DNA of 64,000 nt from Paraglaciecola sp. (GTDB lineage Bacteria > Pseudomonadota > Gammaproteobacteria > Enterobacterales > Alteromonadaceae): positions 1-64,000 of the forward strand of contig NZ_JANQVQ010000316.1 in NCBI RefSeq assembly GCF_030730205.1, read 5' to 3'. Below the pieces are notes generated by a model that worked only from the letters and a program-made list of their open reading frames with translations, did no database searches and was not told where the DNA came from. The translations under genes were made by a program, and so were the position numbers. Below are positions 17,682-27,306 of the stretch, in pieces (the stretch's first letter is position 1; every line of letters begins with the position of its first letter).

Positions 17682-18527
17682 GTGGCATTTAATCAAACAG
17701 TAGTAATTCTCTTAGCTTGCTTGATGTGTGTGCCTGTGACAGCCGCAGTTAACCCATCCGTGTTAGCCACCCTAGACTTAGAAAGAGAATTTTTTAGCGA
17801 TCGATATATAAAGCTAAAAGTGGGCGATGAAGATGTTCTGGTGATGCTGCAAGAAAACACCAATGCTATTGCTAGAGGAGTCGCTATTTTAGTTACGCAG
17901 AGTCATACCACCTTAACGAGCAAACACGGCTTAAGCCCTTTGGTATCAGAACTAAATGAACTTGGTTGGGTAACTATGTTAGTGCCTAGCCCCCCCACGC
18001 AGTTTCTTACACCGCGAGAAAATATCGAGCCCGTGACAGACAGTCCGTCTTCCCTTCCTTCGATTAAAGATTCTGGCAAATACCTCTCTCAACAAACCTT
18101 GGATGAACATTTACAACGTTTATCGGTAACCATGCTAGCGGCAATTGAAAAAGCCAAAGAATATCCAGGGTTTATTCTGGTTATTGCTCAGGGGACTAGT
18201 GCAGCCAGTCTCATCCATCTATACGCAGAGCAAAGCCTCCCCTCACCCGACGCGATGGTCGTCATCGAGCCGTATTGGCCTGATAGACTAACCAATCAAA
18301 AACTCGCCATACAATTAGCGAGTACATCTATGCCGGTTTTAGATTTTTACAGTGATGGGGACAACGTCTGGAGTGCCTCTACCGTTCAAAAACGCAAAGT
18401 CGCAACCATTAGATCGCTAAAATTGCACTATCGACAGAGAAAAATCATTGGTCTTAACGCAATGGATAGCGCTGCACCTTATATTAGTAAAGAAATTTAC
18501 GGTTGGTTAAGTCACATGGGCTGGTGA
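17682..18527 (+). CDS. DUF3530-like exported alpha/beta hydrolase-fold protein
   Basis: 281 aa from a GTG start with weak ribosome signal. The N-terminus (LLACLMCVPVTAAVNP) is a signal peptide. The body has an alpha/beta hydrolase outline: GVAILVTQSHTTL after strand 3, a nucleophile-elbow-like region VIAQGTSAASLIH and late DFYSDGDNVW where an acid residue would sit. The elbow GTSAAS deviates from the usual G-x-S-x-G (A replaces the last glycine), so catalysis is doubtful. Proteins of this type are common in marine gammaproteobacteria with unknown function. It follows rluA by 59 bp but a functional link is not evident. Confidence 0.75.
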   Translation: MAFNQTVVILLACLMCVPVTAAVNPSVLATLDLEREFFSDRYIKLKVGDEDVLVMLQENTNAIARGVAILVTQSHTTLTSKHGLSPLVSELNELGWVTMLVPSPPTQFLTPRENIEPVTDSPSSLPSIKDSGKYLSQQTLDEHLQRLSVTMLAAIEKAKEYPGFILVIAQGTSAASLIHLYAEQSLPSPDAMVVIEPYWPDRLTNQKLAIQLASTSMPVLDFYSDGDNVWSASTVQKRKVATIRSLKLHYRQRKIIGLNAMDSAAPYISKEIYGWLSHMGW

Positions 18528-18597
18528 GCAATATTTATCAAAAAATGCTATTAAATTTCAAATACATAAAGTTTACACAATCTTTACACTGTCAAAC

Positions 18598-18628
18598 TTC
18601 GACAAACCTTTAGAATCTTAACTATAAT
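18598..18628 (+). promoter_or_regulatory. Possible sigma-70 promoter
   Basis: A perfect -10 element TATAAT (18623-18628) lies 40 nt before the GTG of the next gene. The only -35-like match, TTCGAC (18598-18603), is at 19 nt and weak. The -10 is notable; the whole promoter is a guess. Confidence 0.35.
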
Positions 18629-18667
18629 TACTCGCATCTAACTCAAAAGAGCTGAACTAAAAGACTC

Positions 18668-19000
18668 GTGCAAACCGTCCACAGCTTCATCAAAAATAAA
18701 TCTAAGCAATTGGCCTACTTTGTCAATGCGTATTTAGACTACAAAATTGTCTATGAAGAACTCGATTTATTCTTTTGGGATACCATGGAAGAATGGGCGC
18801 AAATTCAACAAGGTAAACACCTGCCATACGGTCAAAATGAAAACGTATTTTGGCACCTTATGCATCAAATTCACTATTGGCCGCAAGAAACCTTGCTCAC
18901 TGATTTGTTCTTACGAGATGAATTAATGACTTGCGTAGATGCCTTGTTAGGCCAGAAAAAATATCCCTTCCCCATGGATTGCATTGGAATAAGACCTTAA
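18668..19000 (+). CDS. Hypothetical protein, 110 aa
   Basis: I do not recognise a domain. Starts with GTG; the protein begins MQTVHSFIKNKSKQLAYFVN and is rich in aromatic and acidic residues (FFWDTMEEWAQIQQG, NVFWHLMHQIHYWP). It looks soluble and helical, without signal peptide or membrane segment. Tryptophan and histidine content is unusual for its size. It probably has its own promoter (TATAAT at 18623). It ends 4 bp before the stop of the convergent AmpG-like gene, and no terminator separates the two. Probably a lineage-restricted conserved protein. Confidence 0.7.
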   Translation: MQTVHSFIKNKSKQLAYFVNAYLDYKIVYEELDLFFWDTMEEWAQIQQGKHLPYGQNENVFWHLMHQIHYWPQETLLTDLFLRDELMTCVDALLGQKKYPFPMDCIGIRP

Positions 19001-19004
19001 CCCC

Positions 19005-20369
19005 TTAGCGATTGTGATATTCGCCACGCTCTAAACGTCCAATATGGTCACGGATGGTCCACAAGAAAATAAGACTCGGGACGACCATCACTGCGGTCAA
19101 AACAAAAAATGCACTCCAGTTGCCGTCCATCCAGTCTACTAAGAAACCACTGCTTGATGCCATAAACGTCCTGCCTAATACGCCAAGCGATGCCATCAAG
19201 GCATATTGCGAAGCGGAAAAAGCCTGATTACATAACAAAGAAATAAACGCAACCAAGGCCACCGAGCTCCAAGCAGCTGTGAATCCATCTACAAAGATCG
19301 TTGCCGCATACAGCGCTTTGTCAGGGCCAACTTGGGCCATTAAAGCAAACATTAGATTACTTGCAGCCATGGCAATACCACTGACCATTAAACCTCGATA
19401 TATCCCATAACGAATATTCACCATGCCACCGATCACCGAAAATACGATCGTGATCCACCAGGTTAATAGCTTTGAATAGCTACCAATATCACTATTAGAA
19501 AAGCCTAATTCTTTGTAGAAAACAATACTCATTCTGCCTAAAAATGCTTCACCTATTTTAAATAAAAAGATAAACATCAAAATTGAAAAAGCTAACTTAA
19601 AGGTATTCCGTTGAAAAAAATCACGGAAGGGTTCAACCAAGGTAACTAATAACCAATTAAGCATTTTTTGCCTAGTATCGAGTAACGCTCCGCTAGCAGC
19701 TTGCCATTCAGAATAAGCTTTAGCCGCAAGCTGCTGCCGATATTCTCGATCTGTCACCGGTTCTTCAGAAACCAATACCACCAAGGCTAAAAGCGCCATA
19801 ATTCCAGCTAAGACAAAATAAATTTCGGACCATTGCCAATTAGGTAAATCAGCAATAAAAAAAGGAATTGCCCCCAAGCCACCAAAGCCGGTCCACCAGC
19901 CTGCCGTAGCCATAGCGGAGGCGGCAGAAAGCGTGTCTTTTTCTTCTGGTTTAATGATGTCGATACGATAGGCATCAATCGAAATATCTTGAGTGGCTGA
20001 GAATAAGGCCAATGAAAAGCCAATCAGTCCAGCAAGCAGTAGCTGCTCTTTCACCGGAATGACGGCTAAGCCTATACATGCCAGAATAATAAGGATTTGA
20101 GTGCTTAGTATCCAGCCCCGTCGCTGTCCTAAAAACGGCGGTTTCACTCTATCTAACAATGGCGACCACATAAAATTAATCGAATAAGCAATAAACATGG
20201 AGCCAAATAAGCCAATAGAAGAGCGGCTTAAACCGGATTCTTGCAGCCAAGCCGATAAGGCCGAGCCAATCATAACCCAAGGAAAACCACTGGCTATACC
20301 AAATAAAAAGATGAAAAGGAGACGTTTATCTTTGTAGCACAATAAAGTGGATTTAAAGGTGTGGATCAC
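19005..20369 (-). CDS. ampG: AmpG-type MFS permease (muropeptide transporter family)
   Basis: 454 aa, 12 or more predicted membrane helices. The N-terminus LLFIFLFGIASGFPWVMIGSALSAWLQESGL and the following FMWSPLLDR match the AmpG family, which imports anhydromuropeptides from the periplasm for cell-wall recycling. TQDISIDAYRIDII is another AmpG hallmark. The start is GTG at 20369; no clear ribosome site is visible. A central hydrophilic stretch of about 30 residues (near 205-235) divides two six-helix halves. It lies after the GGDEF gene on the same strand, 94 bp apart. Substrate assignment rests on family resemblance; AmpG paralogs are common in marine gammaproteobacteria. Confidence 0.85.
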   Translation of the reverse strand: MIHTFKSTLLCYKDKRLLFIFLFGIASGFPWVMIGSALSAWLQESGLSRSSIGLFGSMFIAYSINFMWSPLLDRVKPPFLGQRRGWILSTQILIILACIGLAVIPVKEQLLLAGLIGFSLALFSATQDISIDAYRIDIIKPEEKDTLSAASAMATAGWWTGFGGLGAIPFFIADLPNWQWSEIYFVLAGIMALLALVVLVSEEPVTDREYRQQLAAKAYSEWQAASGALLDTRQKMLNWLLVTLVEPFRDFFQRNTFKLAFSILMFIFLFKIGEAFLGRMSIVFYKELGFSNSDIGSYSKLLTWWITIVFSVIGGMVNIRYGIYRGLMVSGIAMAASNLMFALMAQVGPDKALYAATIFVDGFTAAWSSVALVAFISLLCNQAFSASQYALMASLGVLGRTFMASSSGFLVDWMDGNWSAFFVLTAVMVVPSLIFLWTIRDHIGRLERGEYHNR

Positions 20370-20454
20370 AGGAAAAATCTATAAAAAATCATAAGGCTAT
20401 TGGATCACGTCCACTGATTATATTCAATCAATTATTCGATTACGCAAAAGTGAA

Positions 20455-20475
20455 GCTGGTGCTTTATTCACCAGC
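20455..20475 (-). terminator. Possible weak terminator after the GGDEF gene
   Basis: GCTGGTG (20455-20461) and CACCAGC (20469-20475) form a 7-bp stem around the stop codon region. On the minus strand it is followed by TTCAC then TTTT, so the U tract is interrupted. It may partly end the long minus-strand transcript before the AmpG gene. Confidence 0.4.
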
Positions 20476-21420
20476 AACGACTACCTTGTTTCTACCTGAA
20501 GCCTTAGCTCGATAAAGCGCTTGGTCAGCAGCTTCAAGCCATTGGGTATGACTCTTAAATTCACCATTAAAACCTGCAATACCAATACTAATAGTAAAGT
20601 TAATTTCATGTTCTTCATGGATAACTGTGTATTTTTCAACTAAGCGACGGATCCGTTCAGTCAAAAATTCTACATTCGCCACTGGCGTATCAGGTAACAA
20701 AATAGCAAACTCTTCACCGCCATAACGCCCACACACATCGGTTTCTCTTGTTGCTTTTTTAATGATGTGCGCTAATGAGCGAATGACATCGTCACCAGCA
20801 GGATGACCATAGGTATCGTTTACTCTCTTAAAGTGGTCGATATCGATCATCACTACACTAGAGGGATGGTCATTACGTTTTTCACGTTTAAACTCTAAAT
20901 CAAACTGTTCTTCCCAATACCGCCTATTGTACAAACCAGTTAAACCATCCACTCGGCTGATTTTTTCTAGTTCTTTGTTGAGTGTTTGAATACCTTGACG
21001 ATTTACCGCTTCATCCGTTACGTCATAAACCAGTATACAAATTTGCTCTACTTGACCACTGAGTGACGCGAGTGGAAAAATAGTGATATTTTGGTACATG
21101 TAGTCACTTTGTGAAGTAATGGGTCGAATGGTACCAAATTTAAACAAATAGGGACGTTGCTCCCAAATCACAAAAACCGGACAGCGTAATTTAAAAGCAG
21201 GCTCTGCTTTGCGCTTGAACCACTGTTCATCTATCTCAGGAAAAAACTCGAAAATACTTTTATCTAATATGAAGCCAGGCACAATATTACTGTGGTTTTC
21301 CATAAACTGGTTCCATACCTGCACTTCAAAATTTTTATTAAGTACAACAATACCGACTTCAATAGAACCTAGCAGGTCATGTTTCCAATGCATTTCTGCT
21401 AAGCTTGAATCAATGGCCAT
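20464..21420 (-). CDS. PAS-GGDEF diguanylate cyclase
   Basis: About 318 aa. The ATG at 21420 is preferred over the GTG at 21423, because AGGAG stands 5 nt before it. Residues about 10-140 are a PAS-like sensory domain (VGIVVLNKNFEVQVWNQFME); there are no membrane segments. A short linker leads to the GGDEF domain, with VDGLTGLYNRRYWEE and the active-site motif RYGGEEFAILLP, so it should make cyclic di-GMP. I see no clear RxxD inhibitory site five residues before the motif. It starts 15 bp after the REC-CheC gene and is probably co-translated with it, which suggests one signalling unit. Confidence 0.93.
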   Translation of the reverse strand: MAIDSSLAEMHWKHDLLGSIEVGIVVLNKNFEVQVWNQFMENHSNIVPGFILDKSIFEFFPEIDEQWFKRKAEPAFKLRCPVFVIWEQRPYLFKFGTIRPITSQSDYMYQNITIFPLASLSGQVEQICILVYDVTDEAVNRQGIQTLNKELEKISRVDGLTGLYNRRYWEEQFDLEFKREKRNDHPSSVVMIDIDHFKRVNDTYGHPAGDDVIRSLAHIIKKATRETDVCGRYGGEEFAILLPDTPVANVEFLTERIRRLVEKYTVIHEEHEINFTISIGIAGFNGEFKSHTQWLEAADQALYRAKASGRNKVVVAGE

Positions 21421-21435
21421 CACTGCTCCTCAGTA

Positions 21436-22446
21436 TTAAATTTTAACTAATTTATCTAGAATCAAATCAATCGAATGATTTGGAAATAGTAAGAGTAAAT
21501 CAAAGTTTATATCTTGGCTTTTTATTGAATAAGCAATTTCAATCGCCAATATCTTGTCTTGTTTTTTCATATTACTTTTGAGAATGTCGTCTAAATCACA
21601 GTGCCGCCCCAATATGATCGGGTGATTATGGCTGAAGGTGACATGCAGTTGCTCAGAAAGCGCATTAAGACATGCTCCAATCAAAATATTTGATACGTCC
21701 ATAAGCGCTTCGAGTTCTAACTTTTCGGTACTGGTGCCTTTATCATATTTGAGTAATTTCACCATATTGGCAAAATTAGATTCATTGAAAATAACTAGGG
21801 CTTCGCCATTGATACCTGAGCCGATAAACCCTTTAGAAACCGCTGATACCTGCTCATTACGCTGAATATCGGTAATGGCCATATGCAATTCATTATTAGT
21901 GATTAAGTTAACATTGGGGATGGGTAAGTTGATAAACTCGCCTAGCATCTTGGCCAAACTTTCACCCGCTTGCCCCATTGCGACATTGGCCATTTCTCTG
22001 TAAGCGTCTAAGCTTTCGTCGCGAGACTCCATCTGAAATTGAGGCACGCTCTCAGCGCGATGACTGGCAATCGCTTCACCCGAATAAAGACCATATTGGT
22101 TAAGAATTTCTATTAATTTGCCATTGTCGATAGGTTTGCGAATAAAATCGATCGCACCCATACCCATCATTCTTACTCGAGCCTCAGGTTGCACATCACC
22201 AGAAACAACAATAACTAGGGTTGGTAAATCCTCATCACGTATGGCTTGCATGGTTTCATAACCATCCATCACTGGCATGTTGAGGTCAAGAAACATTACA
22301 TCGGCTTTACCAGCACGGATGAATTCTAAGGCTTGCAAACCATTTTCAGCATGACTAATTTCAACATCCCAACCATCGGGAATTGATCTTTCCATTTGCC
22401 TGCGGGCAAAACCAGAATCATCACAAATGAGTACGGGTGTTGTCAT
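21436..22446 (-). CDS. Response regulator with CheC-like phosphatase domain
   Basis: 336 aa. Residues 1-120 form a receiver domain: acidic pocket D9-D10, phospho-acceptor D54 in MFLDLNMPVMDG, and lysine in DFIRKPID. Residues about 140-336 resemble CheC/CheX phosphatases, with two E-x-x-N style centres, EMANVAMGQAGESLA and ALMDVSNILIGACLN. CheC proteins dephosphorylate CheY-P, so this one may control its own receiver or a partner. No chemotaxis genes are near. The gene follows thyA by 25 bp and precedes the PAS-GGDEF gene by 15 bp. A role in feeding a phospho-signal to c-di-GMP production is inference. Confidence 0.92.
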   Translation of the reverse strand: MTTPVLICDDSGFARRQMERSIPDGWDVEISHAENGLQALEFIRAGKADVMFLDLNMPVMDGYETMQAIRDEDLPTLVIVVSGDVQPEARVRMMGMGAIDFIRKPIDNGKLIEILNQYGLYSGEAIASHRAESVPQFQMESRDESLDAYREMANVAMGQAGESLAKMLGEFINLPIPNVNLITNNELHMAITDIQRNEQVSAVSKGFIGSGINGEALVIFNESNFANMVKLLKYDKGTSTEKLELEALMDVSNILIGACLNALSEQLHVTFSHNHPIILGRHCDLDDILKSNMKKQDKILAIEIAYSIKSQDINFDLLLLFPNHSIDLILDKLVKI

Positions 22447-22471
22447 ATGACTGTATTACCTTTTACAAAAA

Positions 22472-23305
22472 TCAAATTGCGATTGGTGCTTTAATATGAG
22501 CATGCGATTGATAATTTAGTAGCTCAAAATCGTCAATCGTAAAATCAAAAATATTTTTTATACTAGGGTTAATCACCATATTGGGCAAGGGAAATGGCTC
22601 ACGGCTTAGTTGTAATGTCGCTTGCTCAAGGTGGTTAACATATAAGTGTGCATCACCGAATGTGTGAATAAAATCGCCTACCTGCAAATTACACACTTGA
22701 GCAATCATCATAGTCAGTAAGGCATAACTTGCAATATTAAATGGCACACCAAGGAACACGTCGCCAGAGCGTTGATACAACTGACAAGACAACTTGCCGT
22801 TGAGAACATAAAACTGAAACATTGTGTGACAGGGTGGTAGAGCCTGTCGTCCTTGCTGGGCATTTTCTTTTGGTGAAAATTGAGTATCAGGTAGAACGCT
22901 GGGATTCCACGCACTGACAATCAGGCGTCGAGAATCAGGATTATGCTTTATTTGCTCTATTAACTCACTAATTTGGTCGATAACTTGGCCGTCAACCCCT
23001 TCCCAACTGCGCCATTGCTTACCATAAACAGGGCCTAATTCACCTTCCTCAGTTGCCCATTCATCCCAAATTTTTACATTGTGCTGGCTTAAATAGGCAA
23101 TATTGGTTTCTCCTTTAAGAAACCATAACAACTCATGAATAATAGACCGTAAGTGACACTTTTTGGTCGTCACCAACGGAAAACCTCGACTCAAGTCAAA
23201 GCGCATTTGATAACCGAATACACTCAGGGTGCCGGTGCCGGTGCGATCTTCTTTTTTTGTGCCCGTATCAAGTACATGGCGCATTAGTTGTAAATATTGC
23301 TGCAT
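22472..23305 (-). CDS. thyA: Thymidylate synthase
   Basis: 277 aa, makes dTMP from dUMP with methylene-tetrahydrofolate. Catalytic Cys159 is in [11 protein letters not shown] (E. coli Cys146). The difference is explained by an insertion of about 13 residues just before it (around [15 protein letters not shown]). [20 protein letters not shown] is the conserved dUMP-binding stretch. The end IKAPIAI matches the catalytic C-terminal tail. It lies 26 bp after lgt, the same order as in E. coli (lgt-thyA). Confidence 0.98.
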   Translation of the reverse strand: MQQYLQLMRHVLDTGTKKEDRTGTGTLSVFGYQMRFDLSRGFPLVTTKKCHLRSIIHELLWFLKGETNIAYLSQHNVKIWDEWATEEGELGPVYGKQWRSWEGVDGQVIDQISELIEQIKHNPDSRRLIVSAWNPSVLPDTQFSPKENAQQGRQALPPCHTMFQFYVLNGKLSCQLYQRSGDVFLGVPFNIASYALLTMMIAQVCNLQVGDFIHTFGDAHLYVNHLEQATLQLSREPFPLPNMVINPSIKNIFDFTIDDFELLNYQSHAHIKAPIAI

Positions 23306-23331
23306 ATCTGAGTCTCTACATTTTTAACGAA

Positions 23332-24168
23332 CTAAGATTTTACGTTCTTATTTATCTTTGTCTTTGGTAGGGCTTGCTCTGGAAGGGCATTGTATCGATA
23401 AGCCCACACAATTAGCGCAAGTCCGGTAATAATCATCGGCAATGACAAAATTTGCCCACGGGAAATAAAGTCATGATACAAACCCAGATGTTGGTCAGGC
23501 TCGCGGAAATACTCAATAAAGAAACGAAAGGCACCATATCCCAATAAAAACAGCCCACTTACAGCGCCCCTCGGGCGTGGTTTACTTGAGAATAACCATA
23601 GAATAATAAATAAAGCTACGCCTTCTAAAGCAAACTCATAAAGCTGAGATGGATGACGAGGTAAATTGCCTGCATTAGGAAAAATAACCGCCCATGGAAC
23701 GTCAGTGGTGCGCCCCCAAAGCTCAGCATTTAAGAAGTTCCCAACACGTCCAGCGCCCAGACCGATAGGCACTAACGGCGCGACAAAATCACCAACCGTT
23801 AATAAATGACTCTGCGTTTTGCGAGCAAATAACCACAGCGCACAAATCACACCAATCAAGCCCCCGTGGAAAGACATTCCGCCGGTCCAGATTTTAAATA
23901 AATATAGAGGATCTTCTAAAAAAGTAGGGAATTGATAAAAGAACACATAGCCGACACGACCGCCTAAGATGACGCCCAAAAATCCCCAAAATAACATGTC
24001 GCTGAGCTGATCTTTACTCCAGTTAGTGCGAGATAATCGTTTACTTGCCAGCCAAAATGCAGCAACAAAACCCACTAAATACATTAGCCCGTACCATCGT
24101 AAACTGATGGGTCCTAAGCTAACGATAACCGGATCAATATGGGGAAAAACAAAATAACTATCATTCAT
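23332..24168 (-). CDS. lgt: Prolipoprotein diacylglyceryl transferase
   Basis: 278 aa inner-membrane enzyme that moves a diacylglyceryl group from phosphatidylglycerol to the lipobox cysteine of prolipoproteins. Signature regions seen: [11 protein letters not shown] near the N-terminus, HGGLIGV, the Lgt signature [16 protein letters not shown], and RHPSQLYE. About seven membrane helices are expected. It provides lipidation for the lipoproteins in this window (36 kb kelch and 52 kb thioredoxin-like proteins). It lies 10 bp after the TauE-type gene and 26 bp before thyA. Confidence 0.97.
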   Translation of the reverse strand: MNDSYFVFPHIDPVIVSLGPISLRWYGLMYLVGFVAAFWLASKRLSRTNWSKDQLSDMLFWGFLGVILGGRVGYVFFYQFPTFLEDPLYLFKIWTGGMSFHGGLIGVICALWLFARKTQSHLLTVGDFVAPLVPIGLGAGRVGNFLNAELWGRTTDVPWAVIFPNAGNLPRHPSQLYEFALEGVALFIILWLFSSKPRPRGAVSGLFLLGYGAFRFFIEYFREPDQHLGLYHDFISRGQILSLPMIITGLALIVWAYRYNALPEQALPKTKINKNVKS

Positions 24169-24178
24169 TGGTTTTTAC

Positions 24179-24979
24179 TTATCCTAACAACATACGCAGG
24201 CTGACGAGTATCAGAAATCCTGCAAAAATTTTCTTTATAAGTTGCGTATCTAATTTTTGCCCTACCTTGGCACCCCAAGAGGCCGTAAACACCGATAGCA
24301 ACACAATCCCCAAACTCGCTGGCAAATAAACATAGCCAAATGACAATGGTGGCAAGTCTGTATGATGCCAACCCGCTTGCACAAAACTTAAGGAGCCAAA
24401 TACTGCGATAACTAAACCACAAAATGCAGCGCAGCCAATAGCGTGTTTAATATTAACGTTAAACCACACTAAGGACGGCACTAGAATGGCACCACCGCCT
24501 ATCCCCATTAAGGCCGACAAACTCCCCGTAGCCAAGCCAATGCCGCTTAAAATGCCTTTACTCACCTCTTGAGCAGAGGCTTTCCGTTTACCAAAAACCA
24601 TATAAATAACTATGGCAATCACCAAAACAGCAAATATCTTTTTCAACAACTCACCGGGGATCATACTGGCAAATTGAGCGCCAACGATAGCCCCTATGGC
24701 CATACTCACACCGCTGTAGCTGAGTATGTAACGGTCTAAATTACCCAATTTATAATGCGCGAACGACGCGGACAAACCGGTAAACATGATGGTTGAAAGT
24801 GAAGTCGCAATGGCCATTGGCATGGCAAATGAAATATCAAGCCCTAGTTTATTCATGAATAAATAAACGAGGGCAGGCACCATAATAAGACCACCGCCTA
24901 TGCCTAAAAGGCCAGCCAGAAATCCAACCCCCGCCCCCATCGCTAAACACCAGAAAAATATAGTGATTACTACGTCCAA
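24179..24979 (-). CDS. TauE/SafE-family sulfite/anion exporter-like protein
   Basis: 266 aa, about eight hydrophobic helices. Two repeated halves each begin with a glycine-rich segment: GFLAGLLGIGGGLIMVPALV (about residues 18-37) and ATGSLSALMGIGGGAILVPS (about 150-170). This duplication is typical of the TauE/SafE family, proposed to export sulfite, sulfoacetate or other organosulfur anions. The gene sits within the rppH-ptsP-lgt-thyA run, 32 bp after ptsP and 10 bp before lgt. In E. coli ptsP and lgt are direct neighbours. The substrate is unknown. Confidence 0.9.
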   Translation of the reverse strand: MDVVITIFFWCLAMGAGVGFLAGLLGIGGGLIMVPALVYLFMNKLGLDISFAMPMAIATSLSTIMFTGLSASFAHYKLGNLDRYILSYSGVSMAIGAIVGAQFASMIPGELLKKIFAVLVIAIVIYMVFGKRKASAQEVSKGILSGIGLATGSLSALMGIGGGAILVPSLVWFNVNIKHAIGCAAFCGLVIAVFGSLSFVQAGWHHTDLPPLSFGYVYLPASLGIVLLSVFTASWGAKVGQKLDTQLIKKIFAGFLILVSLRMLLG

Positions 24980-25011
24980 TTATTGACCTGCATACTTATA
25001 TTTTATCTGCA

Positions 25012-27300
25012 TTATATGCCAGCTCGTACGAGGCCGCCCAGACCAATTGTTTCTAAATAAAGATTCACTTCTTGACGCACTTCCTTGGGATTATCAAGGG
25101 TCAATACTCTGTGTAATAACAACTCAGATTGCTGCAAACTGACATTACGCACAACCCATTTAACTTTAAGTAAATTATGGTTGTTCATACTGAGTTTACG
25201 ATATCCCATGCCCAACAACAGTACGGCACCCGCAGGCTCGCCTGCAAGTTCGCCACACACCGTAACCGGTACGTTCAAAGCATTTGCTTGTTGCACAATA
25301 TGATATAGAGCAGTGAGCACTGCAGGGTGATAACTGTCATATAGATCGGCGACTCGTGCATTATTGCGGTCCACCGCCAATAAATACTGTGTTAAATCGT
25401 TACTTCCGACCGAGAAAAAGTCCACGTGTTTGGCCAATTGGGGTAGCTGATAAATCACTGCAGGGACTTCAAGCATCACGCCTATTTTGGGTTTTATAAT
25501 TTTCTCACCCAATTCGGCAGCTTCTTCCGACACTTCAAATAAAGCTTGGGCCAACAATCTTTTTGCCTCTTTCACTTCATTTACCGAAGTGATCATCGGC
25601 AACATAATGTTGAGGTTATCTAGACCAATACTTGCACGCAACATAGCCCGAATTTGCACTAAAAATATTTCGGGATGGTCAAGGGTTAAGCGAATACCAC
25701 GCCAACCTAAGAAAGGGTTTTCTTCACTAATTGGAAAATAGGGTAAGGGTTTATCTCCCCCCACGTCCAACGTTCGCATGGTAAAAGGTTTCGAAGGTTG
25801 GCTTTGTAATAACGTCCGGTAAAGTTTTACTTGTTCTTGTTCGGTGGGGAATCGTTCACGCATCATAAAAGGAATTTCAGTGCGGAATAAGCCTACGCCA
25901 TCTGAGTAGGGATTATCGTTTTTTTCTGCTTCAAGTGATAAGCCAGCGTTGACCAACAGACTCATTGAACAGTTATCCACGGTAATCGCCGGTAAACTAT
26001 CTTGTGAGTGAATTCGCTCTGTGAGCGCTGCCTCTTCTTGAATTAACAATCCAAACTCGTGACGAATGGTGGCACTGGGCGACACAATCACATCACCGGT
26101 ATAACCGTCTAATAGTATGTCCTTTTCATTGAGTAAGGAAAAAGGCACATTAGACAAGCCCATAACGGCCGGCACACCCATTGCTCTGGCCATGATAGCA
26201 GCATGAGAGTTGGTTGAGCCACGCATGGATATAATACCCACCAGTTTTTCGCTTGGAAACTCGGCCAGCATTGACGCCGTCACTTCCTCTGCAATCAAAA
26301 TGGCCTGCTCAGGGTATTGACGTTCAATGACCTTGCCGCTTGCGATGCCAAGAATATTCGCCAATACACGATTTCCCATGTCTTCAACATCCACTGCGCG
26401 CTCACGCATATAAGGATCAGACATGGTTTGAAACTGACTAATATAGGTTTCAACCACCATTTTTAACGAACTAGGGGCGTCCCAACCTGCATTGATTTTT
26501 TGCTCTACTTCACGGCCTAGGCTGTTGGCATCCAATAAATGATGATAGAGCTGGAAGATGGCCTGCACATCATCGGGCACTTCCCCTTGAATGCGCTGTG
26601 ACAGCACACTGACATCTTCTCGTGTTTGTTTTACCGCGTTGCGATACAGCAATATTTGCTTAGCTGCATCCATGTTGCGAGTGGGCACATGGTTGCGAAT
26701 ATTTACTAGTAGGTTACTGACATAGCCAATACCGACTGCTAAGCCCGAGGAACCAGGCACCCCTTTAAGCGATTTTTGCCAATCTTTAGGCACATTTTGC
26801 TCGAGTAGATGTACCGAGCCTCGCGCTTTTGCATTGGCAATTTGCACCGCGAGTTGGGTGGCTAGGGTAACCAGAAACGCTTCTTCGTCTTCACTAAAAC
26901 GTCGTTTCTTTTTCTGCTGCAAGGTAATAACCCCGAGCACCTTACGCTGATGAATAATGGGCGCGCCAAGAAAAGCATGAAAATGATCTTCTTGTACTTC
27001 AGCATAATATTTAAAACGAGGATGGGAAGGCGCATCTTTGAGGTTTATGGGCTCTTCACGTTGCCCAATAAAACCAATTAAACCTTCAGAAAAGCCAATG
27101 GTAACTTGACCAATAGCCTCTTTGGCTAGGCCTTGGGTCGCAACGAGTAAAAAATGTTGTTGGTCGTAATTTGCAAGATAAATACTACAAGAATCGACTT
27201 TAAGCGCTTCGATTAAACGATTTGCAAGACACGTCAACGCCTCATCTAAGTTAGGCGCTTGATTAACTTCCTGTACAATTCGCTTTAACGTTTTCAACAT
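25012..27300 (-). CDS. ptsP: Phosphoenolpyruvate phosphotransferase PtsP (EI-Ntr)
   Basis: 762 aa. Residues 1 to about 165 are a GAF domain. The enzyme I module follows: phospho-His366 in GSTNSHAAIMARAMG, then the PEP-binding barrel with FRTEIPFMMR, VGSNDLTQYLLAVDR and the conserved cysteine region VTVCGELAGEPAG. It starts the nitrogen PTS relay, passing phosphate to NPr and EIIA-Ntr, a regulatory system for nitrogen, potassium and envelope stress. The start is 6 bp after the rppH stop, the same order as in E. coli. Length matches enterobacterial PtsP (748 aa). Confidence 0.97.
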   Translation of the reverse strand: MLKTLKRIVQEVNQAPNLDEALTCLANRLIEALKVDSCSIYLANYDQQHFLLVATQGLAKEAIGQVTIGFSEGLIGFIGQREEPINLKDAPSHPRFKYYAEVQEDHFHAFLGAPIIHQRKVLGVITLQQKKKRRFSEDEEAFLVTLATQLAVQIANAKARGSVHLLEQNVPKDWQKSLKGVPGSSGLAVGIGYVSNLLVNIRNHVPTRNMDAAKQILLYRNAVKQTREDVSVLSQRIQGEVPDDVQAIFQLYHHLLDANSLGREVEQKINAGWDAPSSLKMVVETYISQFQTMSDPYMRERAVDVEDMGNRVLANILGIASGKVIERQYPEQAILIAEEVTASMLAEFPSEKLVGIISMRGSTNSHAAIMARAMGVPAVMGLSNVPFSLLNEKDILLDGYTGDVIVSPSATIRHEFGLLIQEEAALTERIHSQDSLPAITVDNCSMSLLVNAGLSLEAEKNDNPYSDGVGLFRTEIPFMMRERFPTEQEQVKLYRTLLQSQPSKPFTMRTLDVGGDKPLPYFPISEENPFLGWRGIRLTLDHPEIFLVQIRAMLRASIGLDNLNIMLPMITSVNEVKEAKRLLAQALFEVSEEAAELGEKIIKPKIGVMLEVPAVIYQLPQLAKHVDFFSVGSNDLTQYLLAVDRNNARVADLYDSYHPAVLTALYHIVQQANALNVPVTVCGELAGEPAGAVLLLGMGYRKLSMNNHNLLKVKWVVRNVSLQQSELLLHRVLTLDNPKEVRQEVNLYLETIGLGGLVRAGI

Positions 27301-27306
27301 AGTCTA

